Assembly: GCA_937891165.1 (NCBI GenBank)
Contig: CALAEX010000006.1
Coordinates: 1-44,639 of the forward strand
Source: an uncultured Lachnospiraceae bacterium
GTDB taxonomy: Bacteria; Bacillota; Clostridia; Lachnospirales; Lachnospiraceae
Direction of reading: 5' to 3'
DNA length: 44,639 bases
Below the pieces are notes generated by a model. The model was not told where the DNA came from, did not search any database, and saw only the letters and a program-made list of their open reading frames with translations. The position numbers were made by a program, and so were the translations under genes. This document shows, piece by piece, positions 34,101 through 42,326 of this stretch. Numbering within the stretch: position 1 is the stretch's first letter; each line of letters begins with the position of its first letter.

Positions 34101-35060
34101 CCAACAAATACAGTAGTAAAACCAACCACAGGTATTGTACAAAATAGTTCAGATGCAACACAGATACAGGCATTAAATGCAGAAGTATTTGCAAAATTTA
34201 TGGATGTACAGACTTATCAAATTGAAGCAGTAAGCAAAATGCTTCAAGTAAGTCAGGCAAAAACAGAAACAGAAAAGAAAGATGTCATGGACTGTATCAG
34301 TTTATTCCAAAATAACAGTTTAGCAGCATTACAGACATATTTTGCAAGTCAATCAGGACTTCCTATGGAAAGTACAAGTGGTGTTTCTTATGTAGAAACT
34401 CAGGCAGAACCAGTAGTTAATACTGATACAACAACAGTTGTGGCAGAACCGATAGATGCACCAACAAAAGAAGTTAATATGAATATAGATGTAAATATTC
34501 ATGAACTTGTATTAGAGGTTATTAGTGATAAAACAGGTTACCCAACCGATATGATTGAAGCTGACATGGAAATGGAAGCAGACCTTGGTATTGACTCCAT
34601 TAAACGTGTAGAAATTCTTTCCGATATCAATAAAGAACTTGGAGAAATTTTCACAGCAGAAGATGTAGAAAATCTTGCTGAAATTATGGTTATCAGTAAA
34701 TTAGAAGAATATTTGGAAAGTATTGCAAAGAAAGCATCACCTACAGGAACACAGAGTTCGGCAAATGCAACAAAAAGTACAGCAAAAGTAGCGAAAAAAG
34801 CAGGAAATGTATCAGAAAAAGAGGTAAGAAACATTTTGCTTGAAGCAATCAGTGATAAAACAGGTTATCCAACCGATATGATTGAAACAGATATGGAAAT
34901 GGAAGCAGACCTTGGTATTGATTCTATTAAACGTGTTGAGATTTTTGCTTATGTAAACGATGCTCTTGGATGTGATTTAACAGCAGAAAATGCAGAGGAG
35001 TTGGCAGAACTTACAGATATTCAGAGTATTATTGAGTATCTTGTGAAAATATCTGCATAA
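31104..35060 (+). CDS. pfaA: PfaA-like polyketide/PUFA synthase subunit: KS-AT-ACP-ACP
   Basis: This 1318-residue type I synthase protein has, in order: ketosynthase about 1-455 with catalytic Cys205 (DAACASS), His340 (EAHGTGT) and His379 (KSQIGHL); acyltransferase about 545-865 with nucleophile Ser667 (GHSFGE) and GQGTQSLDML; a long Thr/Pro/Ala/Lys linker with a helical segment; then two ACPs with Ser1165 and Ser1274 in LGIDSIKRVEI. The ACP motif and the early segment DFYDPDPKAEDKVYS are characteristic of PfaA-type PUFA synthases. No KR domain is present at the C-terminus, where PfaA normally has one; it is the next gene. It would load malonyl units and do the chain-extending condensations. 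GGAGG precedes ATG 31104. Confidence 0.93.
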   Translation: MKEKIAIVGIGCIFPDAVDFTEYWRNIIEGKCSIHDISGEFWEAEDFYDPDPKAEDKVYSVMGATVAPIEFDTKEFGISPKVMQSTAVEQLFGLIAARQALIDAGVYGKNAKPFNKEKAGVIISSPVGKNVFDLAHRAEEHKIKKILLSNGIPEDVADRIIKKYKATLLDWTEDCNPGYLPNVTAGRIANRFDFGGTSCSVDAACASSLGSVKFAVDELQNGSCDFMLTGGVNLDSTISTYMSFCKTPATSKKGKCTPFDENADGMIIGDGVGIIALKRFSDAQRDGDKIYAVINSIGSSSDGRAKSIYAPSPNGQIRALERAYEGAGVEPKTIGLIEAHGTGTSAGDACEVEAISQVYQNDSKKRGTVIGSVKSQIGHLRMSAGIAGLIKVALSLHEKVLPASINVEKPSKALINSSLCVLSKPKAWIINENQPIRRAAVSAFGFGGTNYHVVLEEAQSDYEEASRVTQTAMGVMFSAKTKEELVEKIQKLSKGMETDSKLWFAEEYRYHKCEENQFRLAFVAKTAEEVKEKCKKALDILAKNEKDSFTQSEITYSAKKIEKENKVTVLFSGQGTQSLDMLSEIAIAYPQMRQTITKADNVMISEEGTPISELVYPNVLTEEEKTKAQEALQQTKNTQPVLAALEAGLYEVAKKRGLKADMFIGHSFGELVALWADGVWDFETLIRSAKERGSYMGEVKGDMAMFAVMADKETVQNYTKDCEKVYMANENSPAQTVISGDAKELEELEKKLSTAGIKTVKLKVSGAFHSPYMEEAGNQFKTYLEKQKIKHCGGKVIANYNGKVYPQNNPKVVVDLLQKQLVNPVLFQSSIETAYAKGARVFVEVGNGKVLANLTKDILGEKEHEVIALCPEKNKDCATQFEFAIARLAVLGFEMKEDSYRLLSNEELVPKKTKTTHTVPQFLFVLPDKQKQIDKAQAPDEEATRINLESMAKAAAKAGIGVSVQTASPAPKAETKPVTQQASVQKAVPVQKTTEETKKPTNTVVKPTTGIVQNSSDATQIQALNAEVFAKFMDVQTYQIEAVSKMLQVSQAKTETEKKDVMDCISLFQNNSLAALQTYFASQSGLPMESTSGVSYVETQAEPVVNTDTTTVVAEPIDAPTKEVNMNIDVNIHELVLEVISDKTGYPTDMIEADMEMEADLGIDSIKRVEILSDINKELGEIFTAEDVENLAEIMVISKLEEYLESIAKKASPTGTQSSANATKSTAKVAKKAGNVSEKEVRNILLEAISDKTGYPTDMIETDMEMEADLGIDSIKRVEIFAYVNDALGCDLTAENAEELAELTDIQSIIEYLVKISA
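34500..35040 (+). repeat. Tandem ACP-encoding direct repeat
   Basis: Two ACP units occur with a 327-bp period (Ser codons at 34596 and 34923). The first half of each unit is nearly identical in protein (about 34 residues with two changes), while the second half is clearly diverged, so similarity stops sharply after the active-site helix. Synonymous differences exist in the conserved part. Confidence 0.85.
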
Positions 35061-35076
35061 TGGAAGGAGTAATTGG

Positions 35077-36960
35077 ATGGAACATAATACTTATGTACAC
35101 CGAAAACAAGCAGATGCCTTAGAAACCTACTGGGAGTCTCAGAATGAAAAAGTAAAAATGTTAGAAGAATTTACTGTGCAAGGAGGAACAATTTCTCCAC
35201 AGTTGAATCAAATGGTAGGTAATTTTCAAAAATCAGGTTTAGGAGTATTCGAACAGTTGATGCTTGGACAAAATATGTTGTTATCACATCTTTCTGAAAT
35301 GAAAAATGGAAATGCTGCACAAAATATTAGAACAATTCAGACACATCAGAAGCCAGAGGTGGCTTCTGATGGAAAAGAAATCATAAATCCATGGGCAAAT
35401 GAAATTATTGATTCGATTGATAGGAATGACCCAAAAACGATTAAGCGTTGGGAAGTACAAACTACGATTTGTGAAGAAACACCTTGCGTTGCAAGTGCAT
35501 TGCCAAAATCAGGTATTATTTTATTGCTTGGGGAAGAAGATGACTATGTAATTGCTTTAAAGGCATATTTAAAGAAGCATGGATTGAAAGTAAAAACAAT
35601 AAATACATTTTTGGAAGAAGAAGAAGCAAAAGCGTTCATTGAAAAGACGGCAAAAGAAGACAAAATTACTGGTATGATTACAGTAGGAAATAAATATTAT
35701 AGTCAAAAGGAACAAGATAATTATTGTGAGTATATTCTTACCGTTGCATGTTTATTGAAGTATATCACGATTTACCATCGAGAAACAAAGAGCATTATAA
35801 ATCCAATGTTTTTATTTCATACATTTTTAGATGGAAAACTTGGAATGACTGGAACATCGGATGATTATTCATACGGAGCATTGAATGGTATATGTAAGAC
35901 ATTGGCGATAGAATTGATGGGAAAAGCATTTGTAAAACAAATTGATTTTGCACCAGAACTTAGTGTAGATACAAAGATAAAATATTTGGAAGAAGAACTT
36001 TGTTATCGAGATGAAGTTGCAGAAATCGGACGTTTTACCGATGGAAAACGTTATCGTTTGACAACTGCACTTACCAAATCTGAGGTAACAAAAAATTGTT
36101 GTCCTATTACAGAAAATGATGTTATTTTAGTTTCTGGAGGTTCAAGGGGTGTTACTTCTACTTGTATTTTGGAATTGGCAAAGAAAGTAAAGTGTAAATT
36201 TGTTTTGTTAGGTCGTGCAAAGATTGTAGAAGAAAATGCTGATGATGAAGAAACTGCAAAAATTACAGAATTAAAAGATATGAAGACATTTATGGCAAAA
36301 CGTTTTAAGGAACAAGGCTATAAAGGTCCTTTTTCTGCGATAGAGAAGAAAGCAAAAGCCATTCTTGCACAAAGAGAAATGTTGGCAACATTTGAAGCTA
36401 TCAAAGCAACCGGAAATTTGGTTTATTATTATTCTTGTGATGTAAATGACACAGAACATATGAAAACAGTTATGGCAAAAATCCAACAAGAAGTTGGAAT
36501 GGTTACAGGTGTTGTCCATGGTGCAGGCATTGTTGCAGATGCTAAGATTTGGAACAAAGATATGAAACTTTTTAGAGCAGTGTTTCATACGAAATATAAG
36601 GGACTGAATAATATTATGGATTTTATCAAGAAAGAACAATTAAAAGTCCTTGTTATGTTTAGTTCCATTGCTGGATATTTTGGAAATGATGGTCAGATGG
36701 ATTATGCTGCCGGAAATGAATATTTAGACAAGTATGCTGCATATGTAAGAGTAAAATATCCAAATTGTCGTGCTCTTGCCATTAATTGGGGTGCATGGGA
36801 TGGTGGTATGATGGATTATATTTATCGTAAGGCATTGACAGAACGAGGAATGATACTTATTCCATTAGAAGTTGGTGCAAATTATTTTGCAAATGAGTTC
36901 TTAATGGGACTTCCATCACAACAGATTTTAATTAATAATTTGGGAACACCGACAGAGTAA
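35077..36960 (+). CDS. Stand-alone ketoreductase of the Pfa-like synthase
   Basis: The 627-residue protein matches the C-terminal ketoreductase part of PfaA as a separate polypeptide. Residues about 1-85 are probably a docking region. Residues about 90-330 form a catalytically silent structural subdomain, and 345-627 the catalytic Rossmann domain. The latter has VSGGSRGV (352-359) for NADPH, the active-site pair Ser529/Ser530 in MFSSIAGYFG, Tyr543 and Asn547 in YAAGNEYLDKYA, and INWGAWDGGMMD. It would reduce beta-ketoacyl-ACP to the hydroxyl. AAGGAG lies 7-12 nt upstream of ATG 35077. The gene starts 16 nt after the pfaA-like stop, so the two chains are co-produced and likely associate. Confidence 0.88.
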   Translation: MEHNTYVHRKQADALETYWESQNEKVKMLEEFTVQGGTISPQLNQMVGNFQKSGLGVFEQLMLGQNMLLSHLSEMKNGNAAQNIRTIQTHQKPEVASDGKEIINPWANEIIDSIDRNDPKTIKRWEVQTTICEETPCVASALPKSGIILLLGEEDDYVIALKAYLKKHGLKVKTINTFLEEEEAKAFIEKTAKEDKITGMITVGNKYYSQKEQDNYCEYILTVACLLKYITIYHRETKSIINPMFLFHTFLDGKLGMTGTSDDYSYGALNGICKTLAIELMGKAFVKQIDFAPELSVDTKIKYLEEELCYRDEVAEIGRFTDGKRYRLTTALTKSEVTKNCCPITENDVILVSGGSRGVTSTCILELAKKVKCKFVLLGRAKIVEENADDEETAKITELKDMKTFMAKRFKEQGYKGPFSAIEKKAKAILAQREMLATFEAIKATGNLVYYYSCDVNDTEHMKTVMAKIQQEVGMVTGVVHGAGIVADAKIWNKDMKLFRAVFHTKYKGLNNIMDFIKKEQLKVLVMFSSIAGYFGNDGQMDYAAGNEYLDKYAAYVRVKYPNCRALAINWGAWDGGMMDYIYRKALTERGMILIPLEVGANYFANEFLMGLPSQQILINNLGTPTE

Positions 36961-36983
36961 ATGAGAAAGAGAGGCTATTTTAA

Positions 36984-39900
36984 ATGAGTTATCATTTTGT
37001 GGTTACAGGCATGGGTATTTGTGTCGGAGATATTACCAACCATGAAGATTTCATTGAATCCATGATTGCAAAAAAGCAGATGAAGCATAAAAAAACCAAA
37101 GATGCCTTAAGATATGTCATGAAAATGGCATTAAAAGAGATAGATAACAAACCTGTGCTGGTTCTTTCTGAGGAAAGTATTACGAAGGAAGTGTTTGCAG
37201 AATTTGGAGTTTCTGAACAGAGAAAATGTTCAGGGTTTGCACAGATGTTAGAAACAGCAGGAACAGTATTTGAAAAAGACTTATGGAACAATGTATTACT
37301 GATTAGCCAAAATAAAGAAGGTTGTATTGCTGTATTGTTATCAAAAAGTGCTAAAAGACATTTTGTACAGGTAGAAGTAGAACAGGAAAGCATTCTCCCA
37401 AAAGAAGAAATAAAAAGAACTGTAGAAACGAAAAATAGTAGTGTTGGAAAGAAATTTGCATCCTTTGTGCAGGCATTTACAGGCAAAAAGAAAATGATGG
37501 AAGCAGATGATTCTTCTAAAGAGGTTGTCATTTCCAAAATGGCTGTTATGGATGCTATGATGGAATTTGTCAAAGACATTATTGAAGTGCGTTTTGCAAT
37601 GAAATTTGATGGTTCGGGAGAAAACGAAATTTATTTGTGGGATTGGAGAGAAAAACGGGAACGTACTAGAAGGGTAGATGGTATAAAACTGAAAGTAAAA
37701 GAAGCAGAACTTGTAAATCATCCTGTTTTTGAATCTACACGATATTTAATTCCTGTCATGTTTGATACAGTACAAGAAGCAAAGGAAAAACTGTTGCATT
37801 TACAAAAAAGTGTACAGGAAAAAGGTCTTTTCAAAACGATGCAAATTTATGTGGAAGCATTAAAAGAAAAGCGTAGTGAAAATACGATTGTATTTTTAGT
37901 AGAAGATATCAATAGTTTAAAAATACAGACAGAGGAGTTGCTTGCAAAGAGCCATTGCCTTTTGGAAGAAGGATTTTATTGGAAAAGCAAAACAGGTTCT
38001 CTTTATATTCGACACAATATAAAAAATCCAAAAGTTGTATTTATGAATCCTCCGGGAGGTATGTTTAATAGTAAGGTATTCCATCGATTTGTAGGTAAAT
38101 TATATGAGTTTGTAGACGAAAACAGCGATTATGAAGATGAAAATCGTGTAAGAAGAAGTGAAAATAAGTCATTAGATGCCTATTTATCGGAAATTGTAAT
38201 CACTTATATTGTAATGTTTTTGTTAGAAACCATTGGTATTAAACCAAATTACCTTTCTGGTGCAAGTATGGGCGAACTTGTCTTTAATTTCTTGACTTTA
38301 GAATTAAAAAATAATGTCAATGCAGAAACGAAAGAATTACATGATGCACTTGGCCCTTTAGAAGTGATTATGCGTAGAATTTTAGAAGAAATTGATTTAC
38401 AAGAAGAACGCTATTTCGACCATAAAATAAATTTGGCAAAATATTATCTCAAATTTAATGTAGAAAAAGTAAAAAAAGCAATTCAAAATTATGATGATGT
38501 TTTTATTATTATTGAAGGTTCGCCAAAAGATGTCATTATTTGTGGAGAGAAGAAATCTTGTGAAAAACTGTTTCGACAGATTGGTTGTATTGCAAAATTA
38601 TTAGATGCACCAACCTATGTTCATACACCAGTGATAGACCATGAATATGAAAATATACGAAGAGAATTGCTTTCTCATGAATTTCATTTAAATTTAAAGG
38701 ATAGAGACTTTAAAATCATGAGTTCTTATTTCAGAAAGTATATGAATGAAACTTGTGAAATGTTTGCAGAAAACCTTGCAGCAGTTATTACAAAACCGGT
38801 GGACTATACAAAAACAGTAAAGAAACTTTATGAAGAAGGTGCTCGTGTATTTATTGATATAAGTACAACACAATTGTGTGGAAACTGGGCAAAAGTAACA
38901 CTAGAAGGAAAAAAGGATGCACAAGTCATTTCTGTTTATGATGATAGAGAAACCGCAGAGTATTTGGTAAATATATGTGCTGCTATGCTTGCAGGAAATG
39001 TAGAATTTGATTTTGAGAAAATGTATTCTTTAGTTAAATTTATAAAAGATACATCTACAGAAGATACAGATATTGCAATAGTACAATCAGAGATTCAAAA
39101 TGCGAGTGAAAAAACATTCACAAATGAAAATAATAACGTACAGACCAAGATAGTGCCTGAAACAGAACGAAATACAGAAGTTATTAGAGAAAAAATAGAA
39201 CAAAAAGAAGAAAAAGTATTACTTACTAGTGATACAAAGAAAACGGAAGAAGAAAAAGTATTACCTGCTAGTGATACAAAGAAAACAGAAGAAGTAAAAG
39301 TACCATGTGTTAGTACGACACAGAACGTAGAAAAAAATATTCAAGAACAATGGAATGAGTATTTGAGAAATCAGATGAGTGTAAACCAGAAAGCATATGA
39401 GATGTATGTACAGGCGGACAATCAACTATTTGCACAGGCACTTGCTTCTTTTAAAACTACAGCAAATAATGTAGTTACTAATGTATCTGAAAATAAAGAA
39501 CAAATTGCAACCATTACTACAAAGAAAGAAACAAAAAAGAACTATCTTTGGGATAGAGAACAAATTATCGAAATGACGGAACATTCCATGGCTGCTGTAT
39601 TAGGAGAGCAATATAAAGAAGTGGATAAGTATGAGGTTCGTGCAAGAATGCCATTACCACCATTTTTATTTGCTTCTCGTATTATATCCATTGATGCAGA
39701 ATTTGGTAAACTTCGCCCTTCCCAGATTGTTGCAGAATATGACATTGATGAAGATTGTGTATTTCGTAGAGGAGATACTAACATTTCCCCTCTTATTGCT
39801 TGTGAAGCTTCTCATATTGGTATTTTCCTTATGGGATATATGGGACTTGATGTGATGTCAAATGGTACACTTTCTTATAGAGCATTGGATTCGGAAGAAA

Positions 39901-40715
39901 CCTGTCACAGTAATCATCCATTCCGTGTTGGGGATGTTATGACAACCATATTTACAGTACACAAATTTGTGCAAAATGGTTCTACCACTATTATTTCTTA
40001 CACTTATGAAACGTATAATGGAGGCGAATTGATTGCAAGATGTGAAGCAGTTGGTGGATTTTTTACGAAAGCAGAACTTGCATCAAATAAAGGAATTGTT
40101 GCACCAAAAAATTTATTGCACAAATTAGAACCAAGAGAATTGTTACATTTTGTGGATAATAAGAAAACCTCTTATACAGAAGAAGAAGTTCGTTCCTTTT
40201 ATAATGGAGATTATGAAGCTTGTTTTGGCAAGGGATTTCGTATTTCTTTAAAAGAAAAATATTATATTCCAGCTGATATGAAAATGATTCAACGAGTTAC
40301 CAATATTGATTATAATGGTGGAAAATATGGACGTGGACTCATTTGTGGTGAAAGAGATATTACACCAGATATGTGGCCATTTGAAGCACACTTTAAAAAT
40401 GACCCTGTATTCCCGGGTATTATTATGATTGATGGTGCTCTCCAGCTTGCAATTTTCCTTATGGCACATACAGGTATGTTAGGTCATTATGATACCACCT
40501 ATATGGTAACAAGGGTAGGTTCTTCTGTAAAATCAAAATTCCGAGGTCAGGTTCGAAAAGGAAACAGTTTACTTCGTTATGAAATACATATGAAAGAAAC
40601 ACAAGAACGAGAAGATGGCATTCATTTTGTGATGGACGTAGGTATTTTTAATGATGAAGTACAGGTGATTCAAGTAGAACATTTCACATTTAGAATTTTT
40701 GATGGTTCAAAATAA
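36984..40715 (+). CDS. Pfa-like subunit: KS remnant, acyltransferase, tandem hot-dog dehydratases
   Basis: The 1243-residue protein combines PfaB- and PfaC-like parts. Residues about 1-110 begin like a ketosynthase (FVVTGMGICVGD) but have no catalytic Cys or His motifs, so look like a remnant. Residues about 335-715 are an acyltransferase with Ser428 in GASMGE and FMNPPGGMF. A Glu/Lys/Thr linker with a 42-bp tandem repeat follows. Residues about 875-1243 are hot-dog dehydratase domains: the first has MPLPPFLFASRI, the second the FabA-like site HFKNDPVFPG (His1136) and Asp1150 at the expected 14-residue distance. It would dehydrate hydroxyacyl-ACP and transfer acyl groups. Classical PfaC carries KS and CLF domains before the dehydratases; those are missing here. 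Confidence 0.85.
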   Translation: MSYHFVVTGMGICVGDITNHEDFIESMIAKKQMKHKKTKDALRYVMKMALKEIDNKPVLVLSEESITKEVFAEFGVSEQRKCSGFAQMLETAGTVFEKDLWNNVLLISQNKEGCIAVLLSKSAKRHFVQVEVEQESILPKEEIKRTVETKNSSVGKKFASFVQAFTGKKKMMEADDSSKEVVISKMAVMDAMMEFVKDIIEVRFAMKFDGSGENEIYLWDWREKRERTRRVDGIKLKVKEAELVNHPVFESTRYLIPVMFDTVQEAKEKLLHLQKSVQEKGLFKTMQIYVEALKEKRSENTIVFLVEDINSLKIQTEELLAKSHCLLEEGFYWKSKTGSLYIRHNIKNPKVVFMNPPGGMFNSKVFHRFVGKLYEFVDENSDYEDENRVRRSENKSLDAYLSEIVITYIVMFLLETIGIKPNYLSGASMGELVFNFLTLELKNNVNAETKELHDALGPLEVIMRRILEEIDLQEERYFDHKINLAKYYLKFNVEKVKKAIQNYDDVFIIIEGSPKDVIICGEKKSCEKLFRQIGCIAKLLDAPTYVHTPVIDHEYENIRRELLSHEFHLNLKDRDFKIMSSYFRKYMNETCEMFAENLAAVITKPVDYTKTVKKLYEEGARVFIDISTTQLCGNWAKVTLEGKKDAQVISVYDDRETAEYLVNICAAMLAGNVEFDFEKMYSLVKFIKDTSTEDTDIAIVQSEIQNASEKTFTNENNNVQTKIVPETERNTEVIREKIEQKEEKVLLTSDTKKTEEEKVLPASDTKKTEEVKVPCVSTTQNVEKNIQEQWNEYLRNQMSVNQKAYEMYVQADNQLFAQALASFKTTANNVVTNVSENKEQIATITTKKETKKNYLWDREQIIEMTEHSMAAVLGEQYKEVDKYEVRARMPLPPFLFASRIISIDAEFGKLRPSQIVAEYDIDEDCVFRRGDTNISPLIACEASHIGIFLMGYMGLDVMSNGTLSYRALDSEETCHSNHPFRVGDVMTTIFTVHKFVQNGSTTIISYTYETYNGGELIARCEAVGGFFTKAELASNKGIVAPKNLLHKLEPRELLHFVDNKKTSYTEEEVRSFYNGDYEACFGKGFRISLKEKYYIPADMKMIQRVTNIDYNGGKYGRGLICGERDITPDMWPFEAHFKNDPVFPGIIMIDGALQLAIFLMAHTGMLGHYDTTYMVTRVGSSVKSKFRGQVRKGNSLLRYEIHMKETQEREDGIHFVMDVGIFNDEVQVIQVEHFTFRIFDGSK
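39210..39293 (+). repeat. In-frame 42-bp tandem repeat in the AT-DH linker
   Basis: Two consecutive 14-codon units (39210-39251 and 39252-39293) encode EKVLLTSDTKKTEE and EKVLPASDTKKTEE, followed by a degenerate third unit. It is a flexible linker formed by recent duplication. Confidence 0.85.
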
Positions 40716-40777
40716 GAGAAAGTTTATGCTAGGTAATAGCAAAAGTAAATTATGAATGTCTATTTAGGAGAGATATT

Positions 40778-42298
40778 ATGGCGATTATGAATTGCAACAA
40801 TAGTTGCGAAATACTTGCAAATAAACAATATCCCATTCTTTTTGTGTATAAGCAAAAAGGAAAGGGTGTAGTATCTACAGAAGAATTGAAAGGAGAAAAA
40901 CTTTTCTTTCAAATTCCCAATATTACAGCAGAGCAACTGGGAAATGATGCATTTAAAAAAGATTATAATGTAAAATATGCCTACTATGGTGGTGCGATGG
41001 CAAATGGAATTGCTTCCGCAGATATGGTTATCGCATTGGGCAAAAAAGGATTTATGGGTTCTTATGGTGCAGGTGGTTGTAGCATAGAAAATCTTCGGAA
41101 AGAAATTGACAAAATCCAAAAAGCATTAGTAAGTCAAGAACCATATATGATAAATATGTTGAATAATCGAAATGCTGATATGGAACTGGAACTTGCAAAA
41201 CTGTTAGTGGAAAAAAATGTTCCGGCAGTAGAAGCATCTGCCTATATTACCATTTCAAAAGCATTAGTATATTATCGTGTACAAGGATTGAGTGAGAAAA
41301 AGGGAAACATTGAAATTCCACATAAAATTATCGCAAAAGTTTCTCGTGAGGAAGTTTTAACAAAATTTGTTATGCCCCCAGAAGAAAAATTAGTAAAAGA
41401 ATTAGTAAAGGATGGACTTCTTACAGAAGAAGAAGCTACTCTTTCTAGGAAAATTTCCATGGCAGATGATATTACAGTAGAGGCAGATTCCGGTGGGCAT
41501 ACCGATGGAAGACCTTTAGTAAGTATGCTTCCTGCACTGATTGCATTAGCAAATCAGTTACAGGAAAAGTATCAATATCAAAAACCAGTTCGTATTGGTG
41601 CAGGTGGTGGAATTGGAACAGGACTTTCTTGTCTTGGTGCATTTGAAATGGGTGCATCTTATGTAGTTACTGGTTCTATTAACCAAAGTTGTGTAGAAGC
41701 AGGTACTTCAGACTATGTAAAACAATGTTTGGAAGAAACCGCAATGGCAGATGTGACAATGGCTCCATGTGCAGATATGTTTGAAACAGGTGCAAAAGTA
41801 GAAGTGATTAAAAAGAAAACAATGTATCCACAAAATGCACAAAAATTATATGAGTATTATGTGAAATATGCTAGTTTTGAAGAAATTCCAGAAGTAGAAC
41901 GTCAAAGAATTGAAAAACGAATTTTAAAACAACCATTTGGACAGATTTGGGAATCTACAAAGCAATATTTTGCAAAAGTAGACCCAAGACAGATTGCAAG
42001 AGCAGAGGCAAATCCAAAAGTAAAAATGGCGTTAGTATTTCGTTGGTATCTTGGAAATTCGTCTAGATGGGCAGTACAAGGAGAGGAAACTCGTAAAACG
42101 GATATGCAGATTTGGTGTGGTCAGTCGATGGGTGCTTTTAACCTTTGGGTAAAAAATACGCCATTCGAACATCGTGAAAATAGATATGTGGCAGAAGTAG
42201 CAGAACTTATGATGCAAAGTGCTGCATATCAGTATATGAAGAATTTATGCAGGCAAATTGGTGTAAGTGCAGAGGATATGCAAGAAGATATAATATAA
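40778..42298 (+). CDS. pfaD: PfaD-like trans-acting enoyl reductase (FMN-dependent)
   Basis: PfaD proteins reduce enoyl-ACP during PUFA/polyketide synthesis in trans. This 506-residue protein has a TIM-barrel flavoprotein core of the nitronate monooxygenase/PfaD family, with VEADSGGHTDGRP, VRIGAGGGIGTGLS (phosphate-binding) and YVVTGSINQSCVEAGTS, and the PfaD-specific C-terminal region with RWYLGNSSRWA and MQIWCGQSMGAFNLWV. Closest in layout to PfaD among the families I know. AGGAGAG precedes ATG 40778, 62 nt after the previous gene. With the KS, KR and DH it completes the full reductive cycle. Confidence 0.93.
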   Translation: MAIMNCNNSCEILANKQYPILFVYKQKGKGVVSTEELKGEKLFFQIPNITAEQLGNDAFKKDYNVKYAYYGGAMANGIASADMVIALGKKGFMGSYGAGGCSIENLRKEIDKIQKALVSQEPYMINMLNNRNADMELELAKLLVEKNVPAVEASAYITISKALVYYRVQGLSEKKGNIEIPHKIIAKVSREEVLTKFVMPPEEKLVKELVKDGLLTEEEATLSRKISMADDITVEADSGGHTDGRPLVSMLPALIALANQLQEKYQYQKPVRIGAGGGIGTGLSCLGAFEMGASYVVTGSINQSCVEAGTSDYVKQCLEETAMADVTMAPCADMFETGAKVEVIKKKTMYPQNAQKLYEYYVKYASFEEIPEVERQRIEKRILKQPFGQIWESTKQYFAKVDPRQIARAEANPKVKMALVFRWYLGNSSRWAVQGEETRKTDMQIWCGQSMGAFNLWVKNTPFEHRENRYVAEVAELMMQSAAYQYMKNLCRQIGVSAEDMQEDII

Positions 42299-42326
42299 AA
42301 TAAAATTTTTAAAGAAAGGGAAGTTT

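Noticed and set aside
36992..37579. 195-codon open frame on the minus strand inside the AT-DH gene
   Set aside because: It is a shadow of the strongly supported plus-strand gene, has no ribosome site or recognisable domain, and is Ser/Thr-rich as antisense frames of Lys/Glu-rich genes often are.
31104..40715. Enediyne-type iterative polyketide synthase
   Set aside because: Enediyne PKSs carry KS-AT-ACP-KR-DH-PPTase in one chain, whereas the separate PfaD-like ER, tandem LGIDSIKRVE ACPs and FabA-like dehydratase match the Pfa type.
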